The notes beneath the pieces were generated by a model. It did not search any database. It was given only the letters and a program-made list of their open reading frames with translations, and was not told the DNA's origin. From Tissierellaceae bacterium (GTDB lineage Bacteria > Bacillota > Clostridia > Tissierellales > Tissierellaceae), in NCBI GenBank assembly GCA_023229175.1, contig JALNZV010000023.1, positions 1-28,555 of the forward strand: a stretch of DNA of 28,555 nucleotides. Reading direction: 5' to 3'. This document shows, in pieces, positions 15,310-23,142 of this stretch (position 1 is the stretch's first letter; every line of letters begins with the position of its first letter). Position numbers and translations under genes: made by a program.

Positions 15310-16344
15310 TCATATTAGAATATCTAATATCTCTACATTTTGTGCTTTCATAAAGTCTAAGAACTTATCACCTATCTGTACTATTGGCTTGTTTTCATCC
15401 TGAGGATGAATATATCTAATTAAACCCGTTGTCCCATTGCTTAAAAGCACCTTGCTACCTACGTAAAATTTTGAAATATTCTTCAAAAAAACTTGGGTCA
15501 TATACGGATCTAGTGATATAAAGCTTTCCTTTTTTAAATAATCTGCCACTGTCAAAGGTGAATCCTTGTCCTTATAAACCCTATTTGAAGTAAGTGCATG
15601 GTAAATGTCACAAATGGCCAAGATTTTTCCGTAATCGTGAATTTTATCTGCCTTTACACCATTAGGATAGCCTGTCCCATCGACCTTTTCATGGTGTTGC
15701 AATACTCCCAGCAATATTCCATTGCTAAATTCTCCCGTTTTTTGGAGCATCTCATATCCATAAAATGAATGTTTTTTCATTAAGTCAAACTCATCTTCAG
15801 TCAATTTACCTGGTTTTCTAACTATATCTATGGGTATTCTAAGTTTTCCAATGTCGTGAAATATCCCTGCTACGGCTAATTCTTGAACTTGAACCTCTGA
15901 ATATCCAAGCCATTTCCCCAATGTTAAAGCCAATATACTTACTCCAAGGCTGTGATTAAATGTATAGTCATCTGTTTTCTTCATCAACCTCATTTGAGTA
16001 AGAATATCCGCTTCCTTAGATACCTCACTAACAAATCCTTCCATTTGATACATTACCTCATCTGTTTTTATCTCCCCATTTTGCATTGCCTTTTCGAATA
16101 CGCTTTCTAGGCCCTCAGACATTTTTGAATATTCCTTTGTAAAGCCTTCGTTTTTTAAGGCCGCTGGCACTTCCTCTTCCCTGATGATTAAAGATGATAC
16201 ATTGTTACCTTTTAACTTCTCAATCAAACTTTTTGTTAAAGTAATCCCCTCTGGTACCAATACCGCACCAGTCTTCTGGTCGATAATTTCCATATCTAAG
16301 ACCATTCCAGTCTCTACACTTTTAATGCTCATTAATTTCCCCAT
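15310..16344 (-). CDS. HD-GYP domain phosphodiesterase (probable c-di-GMP hydrolase)
   Basis: 344 residues. The N-terminal region (about 1-110) is a small beta-rich domain seen in many HD-GYP proteins, beginning IKSVETGMVLDMEI, and has no receiver domain. The HD-GYP domain (about 120-290) has His131, the HD pair 163-164 (FHDIGK), His192, HH 217-218, GYP within DGTGYP (222-227) and Asp246 (CDIYHAL), all needed for metal binding and cyclic-di-nucleotide hydrolysis. A short C-terminal PilZ-unrelated tail follows. GGGGG precedes the ATG. It is followed closely by hemerythrin and CheX genes, which suggests one signalling unit. The family assignment is firm; c-di-GMP as substrate is inferred. Confidence 0.92.
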   Translation of the reverse strand: MGKLMSIKSVETGMVLDMEIIDQKTGAVLVPEGITLTKSLIEKLKGNNVSSLIIREEEVPAALKNEGFTKEYSKMSEGLESVFEKAMQNGEIKTDEVMYQMEGFVSEVSKEADILTQMRLMKKTDDYTFNHSLGVSILALTLGKWLGYSEVQVQELAVAGIFHDIGKLRIPIDIVRKPGKLTEDEFDLMKKHSFYGYEMLQKTGEFSNGILLGVLQHHEKVDGTGYPNGVKADKIHDYGKILAICDIYHALTSNRVYKDKDSPLTVADYLKKESFISLDPYMTQVFLKNISKFYVGSKVLLSNGTTGLIRYIHPQDENKPIVQIGDKFLDFMKAQNVEILDILI

Positions 16345-16356
16345 TCCAATCCCCCT

Positions 16357-16378
16357 ATAGAAATATTTATATTTCTAT
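16357..16378 (-). other. Hairpin between yerC and the HD-GYP gene
   Basis: A perfect 9-bp AT-rich stem (ATAGAAATA / TATTTCTAT) with a 4-base loop starts right after the yerC stop and ends where the GGGGG ribosome site of the HD-GYP gene begins. It has no T-run and could influence translation or partial termination. Confidence 0.5.
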
Positions 16379-16678
16379 TTACTCTATTACGCCCAACTTT
16401 TTTAAAACTAAATTATACCCTTCAGCACCATAGTTTAGTGACCTATTTATTCTGCTAATGGTTGCTGTACTTGCGCCAGTTTCTGCTTCTATCTCGTTGT
16501 ACGTTTTGTTGGCCTTTAGTAATTTGGCAACCTCAAGCCTTTGGGCAATGGATTGTATTTCCTTTATGGTACAAATGTCTTCAAAAAACCTATAGCATTC
16601 TTCCATATCATCCAAGGTCAAAACAGCTTCAAAAAATCTATCCACCTGTTCCGATTTAATCTTTGAATTAAATTCCAT
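16379..16678 (-). CDS. yerC: YerC/YecD-family TrpR-like transcription regulator
   Basis: 99 residues from ATG at 16676-16678, which follows AAAGGAGG at 5-6 base spacing; a frame extending to 16726 has no ribosome site. The C-terminal half has the TrpR-like helix-turn-helix KTYNEIEAETGASTATISRI (about 62-81), and the N-terminal helices IKSEQVDRFFEAVLTLDDMEECYRFFEDICT are typical of the YerC/YecD family. The ligand is unknown. In B. subtilis yerC lies between the purine operon and pcrA, the same neighbourhood as here. It may share a transcript with the HD-GYP gene 34 bases downstream. Confidence 0.9.
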   Translation of the reverse strand: MEFNSKIKSEQVDRFFEAVLTLDDMEECYRFFEDICTIKEIQSIAQRLEVAKLLKANKTYNEIEAETGASTATISRINRSLNYGAEGYNLVLKKLGVIE

Positions 16679-16741
16679 TTTATCCTCCTTTAAATTTATT
16701 TCAAGTTGATATGTTAATATGCGCAAGTATGTTTTGATAAT

Positions 16742-16765
16742 AATAGCTGGGTATCCCCAGCTATT
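16742..16765 (-). terminator. Terminator-like hairpin after fhs
   Basis: A perfect 10-bp stem (AATAGCTGGG / CCCAGCTATT) with a 4-base loop begins 2 bases beyond the fhs stop. The following minus-strand sequence ATTATC is only weakly T-rich, so termination may be incomplete. Confidence 0.65.
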
Positions 16766-16767
16766 AT

Positions 16768-18438
16768 TTAGAATAATCCTACTATTTCTCCATCTGGTAA
16801 TATGTCAATTTTATTAGCAGCTGGTACTTTTGGCAATCCAGGCATAGTCATGATATCGCCAGTTAATGCAACTAAGAAGCCTGCACCTCTGGATATTCTA
16901 ATATCTCTTACTGTAATATTGAATCCCCTTGGTCTTCCAAGCATAGTTGGATCATCGGATAAAGAATATTGAGTTTTGGCCATACATATTGCCATCTTAT
17001 CTAATCCAAGTTCTTCAATCAATGCAATTTGCTTTTCACAAGCTTTTGTATATTCAACTCCGTCAGCTCCGTAAACTTCTACGGCTATTTTTTCTATTTT
17101 ATCTTTTATAGATTCTTCCACATCGTATAGTGGTGCATAGTTAGATTCCTTAGTTTCGCATACTTTTACTACTGCTTCTGCTAATTCTACTCCTCCGTCT
17201 CCACCTTTTGCCCAAACTTCTGATATAACTGCTTCAGCTCCTAATTCCCTGCTCTTCTTCAATACAAATTCTAACTCTGCATCTGTATCTGTTGGGAATT
17301 TGTTAAATGCAACTACGGCTGGTACTCCAAATTTATTGACATTTTCAATGTGTTTCTCTAGATTTGCAAAACCTTCCGCTAAAGCATCTAGATTTTCTTC
17401 ACCTAGTTTGTCTTTTTTGACTCCACCATTGTGTTTCAATGCTCTTACAGTTGCAACTATTACTGTTGCATCTGGTTTGAAGCCACCAAATCTCGATGTA
17501 ATATCAAAGAACTTTTCAGCCCCTAAGTCAGCTCCAAATCCACCTTCTGTGACAGTATAGTCAGCTAATTTCAAAGCCATTTGTGTAGCCAATATGGAGT
17601 TGCTTCCGTGGGCTATATTAGCAAATGGTCCACCGTGGATAAATGCAGGTGTGTTTTCCAATGTTTGAACAAGGTTAGGATAGATTGCATCCTTCATAAT
17701 GACAGCTACTGCACCGTGAGCATTTAGATCTCTTACAAATACAGGCTCTCCGTCAAATGTATACGCCACTATAATGTCTCCAACTCTTTCCTTTAAGTCT
17801 TCTAAATCCTTTGCCAAACAGAATATTGCCATTATTTCTGAAGCAACAGTTATATCAAATCCATCTTCTCTAGGTACTCCTTCTGATTTACCGCCAAGAC
17901 CTACTACTACGTTTCTTAAGGCCCTGTCGTTCATATCCATTACTCTCTTCCATACTACCCTTCTTGGGTCGATGTTTAACTCATTTCCTCTATGGATATG
18001 ATTGTCTAATAAAGCTGCAATTAAATTGTGTGAAGTAGTTATGGCGTGGAAGTCCCCAGTAAAGTGTAGGTTAATATCTTCCATAGGTACTACCTGTGAA
18101 TATCCTCCTCCTGCAGCGCCACCTTTTACTCCAAAACTAGGCCCAAGTGAAGGCTCTCTAAGAGTAGTTATTGCTGATTTACCTATTTTGTTTAACCCCA
18201 TGGATAATCCAATATTTGTAGTAGTCTTGCCTTCTCCTGCTGGTGTAGGGTTAATGGCAGTAACTAGTACAAGTTTTCCATCTGGTTTATCCTTTAGTTC
18301 TTCCAGGACATCTAAGGATACTTTTGCCTTATATTTTCCATAATGAACTAGTTTATCCTCGTTAATCCCCAGTTTCGCGGCCACCTCCGAAATAGGTAAC
18401 ATTTTAGCCTCTTGAGCTATTTGAACATCTGTCTTCAT
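16768..18438 (-). CDS. fhs: Formate-tetrahydrofolate ligase (10-formyl-THF synthetase)
   Basis: 556 residues, standard length. It joins formate to tetrahydrofolate with ATP, giving the 10-formyl-THF used by PurN and PurH, and it is also the entry step of the methyl branch of the acetyl-CoA pathway and of purine or glycine fermentation in anaerobes. The nucleotide-binding P-loop TPAGEGKTTT lies near residue 65-74, followed by REPSLGPSFGVKGGAAGGGYSQ-type segments and FTGDFHAIT, all conserved in the family; EGGFGADLGAEKF is also present. GGGAGG precedes the ATG. It sits just downstream of the purine operon but behind a terminator and with its own promoter, so it is probably controlled separately. 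Confidence 0.97.
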   Translation of the reverse strand: MKTDVQIAQEAKMLPISEVAAKLGINEDKLVHYGKYKAKVSLDVLEELKDKPDGKLVLVTAINPTPAGEGKTTTNIGLSMGLNKIGKSAITTLREPSLGPSFGVKGGAAGGGYSQVVPMEDINLHFTGDFHAITTSHNLIAALLDNHIHRGNELNIDPRRVVWKRVMDMNDRALRNVVVGLGGKSEGVPREDGFDITVASEIMAIFCLAKDLEDLKERVGDIIVAYTFDGEPVFVRDLNAHGAVAVIMKDAIYPNLVQTLENTPAFIHGGPFANIAHGSNSILATQMALKLADYTVTEGGFGADLGAEKFFDITSRFGGFKPDATVIVATVRALKHNGGVKKDKLGEENLDALAEGFANLEKHIENVNKFGVPAVVAFNKFPTDTDAELEFVLKKSRELGAEAVISEVWAKGGDGGVELAEAVVKVCETKESNYAPLYDVEESIKDKIEKIAVEVYGADGVEYTKACEKQIALIEELGLDKMAICMAKTQYSLSDDPTMLGRPRGFNITVRDIRISRGAGFLVALTGDIMTMPGLPKVPAANKIDILPDGEIVGLF

Positions 18439-18489
18439 ACAAATTCCTCCCTTGTTCTTATTGTGATAATAATTAATAAAAATATTTAT

Positions 18490-18495
18490 ATTATA
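18490..18495 (-). promoter_or_regulatory. Proximal -10 candidate upstream of fhs
   Basis: TATAAT on the minus strand lies about 50 bases before the fhs ATG. The -35 position has no good match. Confidence 0.35.
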
Positions 18496-18588
18496 CCAAA
18501 TTTACTTATACCCATTTTTCATATTTAAATCACACGGGATTGTTATTTGTTTAACATATATGCAAGAAAATTTTTTTAACTATATAGT

Positions 18589-18594
18589 ATTATA
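18589..18594 (-). promoter_or_regulatory. Extended -10 promoter upstream of fhs
   Basis: On the minus strand TGTTATAAT gives a perfect -10 with the TGn extension, about 150 bases before fhs. The -35 is weak, as is common for extended -10 promoters. Use of this start would give a long untranslated leader; I recognise no riboswitch fold in it. Confidence 0.5.
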
Positions 18595-18602
18595 ACAGAA
18601 CG

Positions 18603-18632
18603 CGACAAAATTGGAAGTGTTTTCCGACAAAA
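18603..18632. promoter_or_regulatory. Possible operator overlapping the distal fhs promoter
   Basis: Two copies of CGACAAAA (18603-18610 and 18625-18632) are 22 bases apart and flank the dyad GGAA-N5-TTCC (18613-18625). The dyad covers the -35 position of the extended -10 promoter. The sites are one-sided in orientation and 22 bases is about two DNA turns. No known regulator motif is recognised. Confidence 0.35.
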
Positions 18633-18653
18633 AAAGCAGGATTTGCCCTGCTT
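18629..18653 (-). terminator. Terminator of the purine operon
   Basis: A 7-bp stem (AAGCAGG / CCTGCTT) with a 6-base loop is followed on the minus strand by a T-run, 18 bases after the purD stop. Confidence 0.88.
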
Positions 18654-18671
18654 ATATTAAATTTGTACTCA

Positions 18672-19925
18672 TTATTTAGTTTTGCCAATATCTTTTCTAA
18701 AATTCATACCCCTAAAATTAATGCCTTCAATACTGGAATAAACCCTGTCCCTAGCATCATCTAAGGTTTCTCCAAGGGCAGTTATTGATAGGACCCTACC
18801 TCCCATGGTAAATGTTTTCCCATCTAGATATTTAGTACCATTATGAAATAAAATAATTTCCTCGTCTAATCTATCTATTCCATATATTTCAAATCCCATT
18901 TTATAATCACCTGGATATCCTTCTGATGTGGCGATAACAGTTAGGCAGATATGGTCTTTCCACTTAAGGTCTGCTTCCTTCAGGGTATTGTCTATGGTCT
19001 TCTCAAATAAATCCACTATATCCGACTCCAATCTAGGCAAAAGCACCTCTGTTTCAGGGTCTCCAAATCTTACATTGAATTCCAATACCTTTGGTTCTCC
19101 TTTAACTATCATAAGGCCTATAAAAAGTACACCGCGGAAATCCATGTTTTCTTTCAAGAGGCCAATTTCAATATTTTCTAGTACATTGTGGATTTTAGTC
19201 ATAAACTCCTCTGTAAATAAGGGGCTTGGCGAATAACAGCCAACTCCTCCCGTATTTGGTCCCTTGTCTCCATCGTAGATTTTCTTATAGTCCTTTGCAG
19301 ATTCCATGGGGATTATCTTTCCATTGGATACGAAGCATAAAAGAGATGCCTCTACTCCATCTAAAAACTCCTCCACTACAACCTTATTTCCCTGGTCCCC
19401 AAAGACTTTTTTTTCTAGTATATCTTCGAGAGCTTTTACTGCTTCTTTCTCGTTTTGGCAAATAACTACTCCCTTACCAGCACATAGTCCATCTGCCTTC
19501 ACTACTAAAGGATATGAAAATTCCTTTAATCCTCTCAAGGCTTCATCTAGGTTTTCGTAGGTCTCGTATTTGGCAGTGGGAATGTCGTGCTTTTTCATAA
19601 ATCCTTTGGAAAAGTCTTTACTTCCCTCTAATTGAGCAGACTTTTTGTTTACGCCAAATATCTTTAGCCCCTTCTTTTGAAATGTGTCTACAATTCCCAT
19701 TACTAGAGGGAGCTCAGGTCCTACTACTGTTAAATCTATTTTTTTCTCTAATGCAAAGCCTAGGAGCCCTTGAATGTCATCTACTTGTATGTCTATGTTT
19801 TGTCCTACTTCTCTTGTACCCCCATTCCCAGGTGCACAGTATATCTTTTTAACCCTTGGGCTTTGAGCTATTTTCCAACATAGGGCGTGTTCCCTGCCGC
19901 CGCTTCCTATTACTAGTATTTTCAT
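18672..19925 (-). CDS. purD: Phosphoribosylamine-glycine ligase
   Basis: 417 residues, standard GARS length. It joins phosphoribosylamine, the PurF product, to glycine with ATP. The N-terminal domain begins MKILVIGSGGREHALCWK, and PGNGGT follows near residue 33. The ATP-grasp core has KADGLCAGKGV (about 143-153), GPNTGGVGCYSP (about 224-235; most homologues have Met for the second Val) and LEFNVRFGDPETE (about 284-296), which supplies metal ligands. GGAGGG precedes the ATG. It is the last gene of the purine operon, 16 bases after purH, followed by a strong terminator. Because phosphoribosylamine is very short-lived, its partner PurF is expected to hand it over quickly; PurF here is the unusual one. 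Confidence 0.97.
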   Translation of the reverse strand: MKILVIGSGGREHALCWKIAQSPRVKKIYCAPGNGGTREVGQNIDIQVDDIQGLLGFALEKKIDLTVVGPELPLVMGIVDTFQKKGLKIFGVNKKSAQLEGSKDFSKGFMKKHDIPTAKYETYENLDEALRGLKEFSYPLVVKADGLCAGKGVVICQNEKEAVKALEDILEKKVFGDQGNKVVVEEFLDGVEASLLCFVSNGKIIPMESAKDYKKIYDGDKGPNTGGVGCYSPSPLFTEEFMTKIHNVLENIEIGLLKENMDFRGVLFIGLMIVKGEPKVLEFNVRFGDPETEVLLPRLESDIVDLFEKTIDNTLKEADLKWKDHICLTVIATSEGYPGDYKMGFEIYGIDRLDEEIILFHNGTKYLDGKTFTMGGRVLSITALGETLDDARDRVYSSIEGINFRGMNFRKDIGKTK

Positions 19926-19941
19926 TTTATCCCTCCAAGCA

Positions 19942-21474
19942 TTAGTGTTTAAAATGCCTTATACCTGTAAATATCATGGAAATATTGTTTCTATCCGCCT
20001 CATCTACTACTTCCTTGTCTCTTATGGAGCCTCCTGGTTGGATAATGGCACTTACTCCTGCCTTCCCCAGTAGTTCTATGGAGTCTTTAAATGGGAAAAA
20101 TCCGTCAGAAGCCAGTACGGCACCTTTCACCTTGTTACCTGCCCTATTTATGGCGTTCTCCACAGCCCATACCCTATTTACCTCTCCCTGCCCTATTCCT
20201 ATGGTGGCCTTATCCTTTGCTATGACAACACCATTGGATTTTACTGACTTTGCTGCTTTCCATGCAAATATTAGGTCCTCCATTTCTTTTTCCGTTGGTT
20301 CTTTTTTGGAGACTACTTTATATTTTTCTCCTAACAAAATATTGTCTTGGCTCTGTATCAATATTCCTCCTGATACTTTCTTTATGTCGAAGTCCTTATG
20401 GTTCTTTTTCTCCACACCTGGCAATTCTAGTATCCTAATATCCCTTTTTTCCATTAGTATATCCAAGGCATTTTTTGTGTAAGAAGGTGCCACTACTATT
20501 TCAATAAAAATTTCATTTATTCTTTTGGCTATTTCCTCGTTTATTTCCCTGTTGGCAGCTATGATGCCGCCAAATATAGATATTTTATCGGATTCGTAAG
20601 CCCTTATATAGGCCTCTTCCAAATTGTTTCCACTGCCTATGCCACAGGGATTTGCGTGCTTTACAGCAACTACTGTAGGTTCTTTGTATTCTTTCAGGGC
20701 CATTATAGCTCCGCTTGTATCGTTTATATTGTTAAATGAAAGGACCTTTCCATGAAGCTGTTTTGCCTCTATTAGGCTCCCCTCTGCTGCTCCCACTTCT
20801 TTGTAAAGTGCAGCAACTTGATGGGGGTTTTCACCGTATCTTAATTCTTCTCCAGACTTATAGGCAAAGGTTAGTCTATTGGGGAAAATTTCTCCTTCAA
20901 TACGGTTAAAATAATTTGATATCAATGTGTCGTAATATGCCGTATAATTGAATACTTTTCTCGCTAAATACCTTCTGGTGGAAAGCTCTGTCTCTCCTTT
21001 GCTCCTAAGCTCCTCTAGTACTAAATCGTAATCTGCTGGATCGACGATTACTGTGACCCCCTCATAATTCTTAGCCGCAGCTCTAATCATTGAGGGCCCC
21101 CCTATGTCTATGTTTTCAATGATTTCATCTTGTTTTGCATTGGGGTTATTTATGGTTTCTTCAAAGGGATAAAGATTGTTGACTACCATATCTATAGGGT
21201 TAATTCCCATTTTCTCTATGGTTTCTACATGGGACTCATTCGCCCTATTGTACAGTAATCCTCCATGAATATATGGATTTAATGTCTTTACTCTGCCATC
21301 TAATATTTCAGGAAAATTTGTAATATCCTCTACTTCCAATGCTTTTATCCCCGATTCTTTGAGCAATTTATATGTTCCCCCTGTAGAAATTATCTCCCAG
21401 CCCAGTTCTATTAGCTGGGCAGCGAATTTCACTATATTATCCTTTTTATATACGCTGATTAATGCTCTTTTCAT
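19942..21474 (-). CDS. purH: Bifunctional AICAR transformylase / IMP cyclohydrolase
   Basis: 510 residues, normal length. The N-terminal IMP cyclohydrolase domain (about 1-195) starts MKRALISVYKKDNIVKFA and contains STGGT and a GRVKTLNPYIHGG segment. The C-terminal AICAR formyltransferase (about 200-510) has RYGENPHQ, VAVKHANPCGIG (catalytic Lys-His pair) and SDGFFPFKDSIE. It performs the last two steps to IMP using 10-formyl-THF, which the nearby fhs product supplies. The ATG overlaps the purN stop by 4 bases (ATGA), preceded by AAAGGAG inside purN, so translation is coupled. Confidence 0.97.
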   Translation of the reverse strand: MKRALISVYKKDNIVKFAAQLIELGWEIISTGGTYKLLKESGIKALEVEDITNFPEILDGRVKTLNPYIHGGLLYNRANESHVETIEKMGINPIDMVVNNLYPFEETINNPNAKQDEIIENIDIGGPSMIRAAAKNYEGVTVIVDPADYDLVLEELRSKGETELSTRRYLARKVFNYTAYYDTLISNYFNRIEGEIFPNRLTFAYKSGEELRYGENPHQVAALYKEVGAAEGSLIEAKQLHGKVLSFNNINDTSGAIMALKEYKEPTVVAVKHANPCGIGSGNNLEEAYIRAYESDKISIFGGIIAANREINEEIAKRINEIFIEIVVAPSYTKNALDILMEKRDIRILELPGVEKKNHKDFDIKKVSGGILIQSQDNILLGEKYKVVSKKEPTEKEMEDLIFAWKAAKSVKSNGVVIAKDKATIGIGQGEVNRVWAVENAINRAGNKVKGAVLASDGFFPFKDSIELLGKAGVSAIIQPGGSIRDKEVVDEADRNNISMIFTGIRHFKH

Positions 21475-22106
21475 TGGACTTCTCCTTTCAATACAACCTT
21501 TCTTCCCACTATTTTTAGCCTATTGTCGCAGTATAATTTTATAGCCCTTGGAAGGATTTCATGCTCTATTGACAGCACTCTGTCTCTTAGGGTTTCTATG
21601 GTGTCGTCATCTTTTACTGGAACTGGTTCCTGTAAGATAATAGGCCCCGTATCCATGCCTTCGTCTACAAAGTGGACTGTTGCCCCTGTGATTTTCACTC
21701 CGTGTTTTAATACTTCCTCATGGACTCTTTGGCCGTAGTATCCTTTCCCAGCAAAGCTAGGTATAAGAGATGGATGCACGTTAATTATTTTATTCTTATA
21801 TTCTTCTATGAATTCCTTAGATAATGGCCTTAAATATCCTGCCAATACGATTAGGTCTACATCTTTTTCCTTAAATCGCTTTATCAGTTCTCTATTGTAT
21901 TGTTCATCACTTCCTAGGGATCTATGGTCTATATATAAGCTAGGAATACCGACATTGCGTCCCCTTTCCAATCCATATGCGGCCTTTTTATTGGAAATAA
22001 TTAGTTCAATTTCTCCATTTATATATCCCCTGTGAATATTGTCTATAATAGATTGCAGATTAGTTCCACTACCTGATATTAATACCCCTATTTTTACTGG
22101 TGCCAT
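21471..22106 (-). CDS. purN: Phosphoribosylglycinamide formyltransferase (folate-dependent)
   Basis: 211 residues, normal length. GVLISGSGTNLQSI at the N-terminus is the phosphoribosyl-binding loop. The catalytic Asn and His are in INVHPSLIPSF (about 105-115) and the catalytic Asp is in HFVDEGMDTGPII (about 143-155). It transfers formyl from 10-formyl-THF to GAR. The start overlaps the purM 3' end by 13 bases, with a GGAG about 7 bases upstream. It ends with a 4-base overlap into purH. Confidence 0.97.
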   Translation of the reverse strand: MAPVKIGVLISGSGTNLQSIIDNIHRGYINGEIELIISNKKAAYGLERGRNVGIPSLYIDHRSLGSDEQYNRELIKRFKEKDVDLIVLAGYLRPLSKEFIEEYKNKIINVHPSLIPSFAGKGYYGQRVHEEVLKHGVKITGATVHFVDEGMDTGPIILQEPVPVKDDDTIETLRDRVLSIEHEILPRAIKLYCDNRLKIVGRKVVLKGEVQ

Positions 22107-23128
22107 AGGACTACTCCTTCGTCTCCCTTTTTAATTTCTCCCAGAACTATATATTCCTCATTTAGTTCCTCTAAATAGTCAGCTAAACTATTAAATTCAC
22201 TTCTGTCAACTACTACAATCATGCCTATGCCCATATTAAATGTATTATACATCTCGTCTAATTCAATGTTCCCCCATTCTTGCAACAATTTGAATATTAC
22301 AGGTATGTTTATCCTAGATGTGACTATGTGAGCTGTCAGTCCTTTAGGTACCATCCTAGGGATATTCTCGTAAAATCCTCCCCCTGTTATATGGCTAAGG
22401 CCTTTAATATTGAATTTTTGTATAAGTTTATATATGGGATTTGTATATATTCTAGTGGGAGTCAGCAATTCTTCGCCTATGGTTTTGCCCAGCTCTTCGA
22501 TATAATGGTCTACGTCCATTTCCATTTTCTCGAATACTATTTTCCTTACAAGGGAATATCCGTTGCTGTGGATTCCAGAAGAGGGAAGTCCCACTATGTA
22601 GTCTCCTTCTTCGATGGATGTACCGTCAATTATCTTTTCTTTATCTACTACGCCCACTGCAAAGCCTGCCAAGTCGTACTCATCGTCACCGTAAAAGTCT
22701 GGCATCTCCGCAGTCTCACCGCCTATTAAAGCACACTCTGCCTTTATGCAGCCGTTGGCTACTCCTTCTACTATACTAGCCATTTTTTCAGGTACCAATT
22801 TTCCTGTAGCTATATAATCTAAGAAAAATAATGGTTTGGCCCCTTGGCACAATATATCATTTACACACATGGCAACACAATCTTCCCCAATGGTCTGATG
22901 TCTGTCCGTCATAAAGGCTATTTTAAGCTTTGTACCTACTCCGTCTGTACCAGAGACAAGTACTGGCTCTTTGTAGGATTTTGTATCTAGCTGAAAGAGT
23001 CCTGCAAATCCGCCTATATCTGATAATACTCCAGGGGTATGGGTCTTCTTTATCATTCCCTTAATTAACTGAACCTGTTTGTATCCAGCTTCTTTATCTA
23101 CTCCAGCATCCTTATAATTTAAACTCAA
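22094..23128 (-). CDS. purM: Phosphoribosylformylglycinamidine cyclo-ligase (AIR synthetase)
   Basis: 344 residues from a TTG start at 23126-23128. The ribosome site AAAGGAGAGAGG lies just before it, and the resulting N-terminus MSLNYKDAGVDKEAGY aligns with B. subtilis PurM; a longer frame to 23185 overlaps the purF 3' end and is rejected. Family motifs are SGTDGVGTKLKIAF (about 61-74), CVNDILCQGAKPLFFLDY (about 88-105), the GGETAEMPDFY loop and HITGGGFYENIPR. It closes FGAM to AIR with ATP. It begins 14 bases after the purF stop and overlaps purN by 13. Confidence 0.96.
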   Translation of the reverse strand: MSLNYKDAGVDKEAGYKQVQLIKGMIKKTHTPGVLSDIGGFAGLFQLDTKSYKEPVLVSGTDGVGTKLKIAFMTDRHQTIGEDCVAMCVNDILCQGAKPLFFLDYIATGKLVPEKMASIVEGVANGCIKAECALIGGETAEMPDFYGDDEYDLAGFAVGVVDKEKIIDGTSIEEGDYIVGLPSSGIHSNGYSLVRKIVFEKMEMDVDHYIEELGKTIGEELLTPTRIYTNPIYKLIQKFNIKGLSHITGGGFYENIPRMVPKGLTAHIVTSRINIPVIFKLLQEWGNIELDEMYNTFNMGIGMIVVVDRSEFNSLADYLEELNEEYIVLGEIKKGDEGVVLWHQ

Positions 23129-23142
23129 TTCCCTCTCTCCTT

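Noticed and set aside
18439..18600. Riboswitch in the fhs leader
   Set aside because: No long stable stems or recognised THF, purine, glycine or SAM motif could be found by eye; only promoter-like AT-rich sequence.
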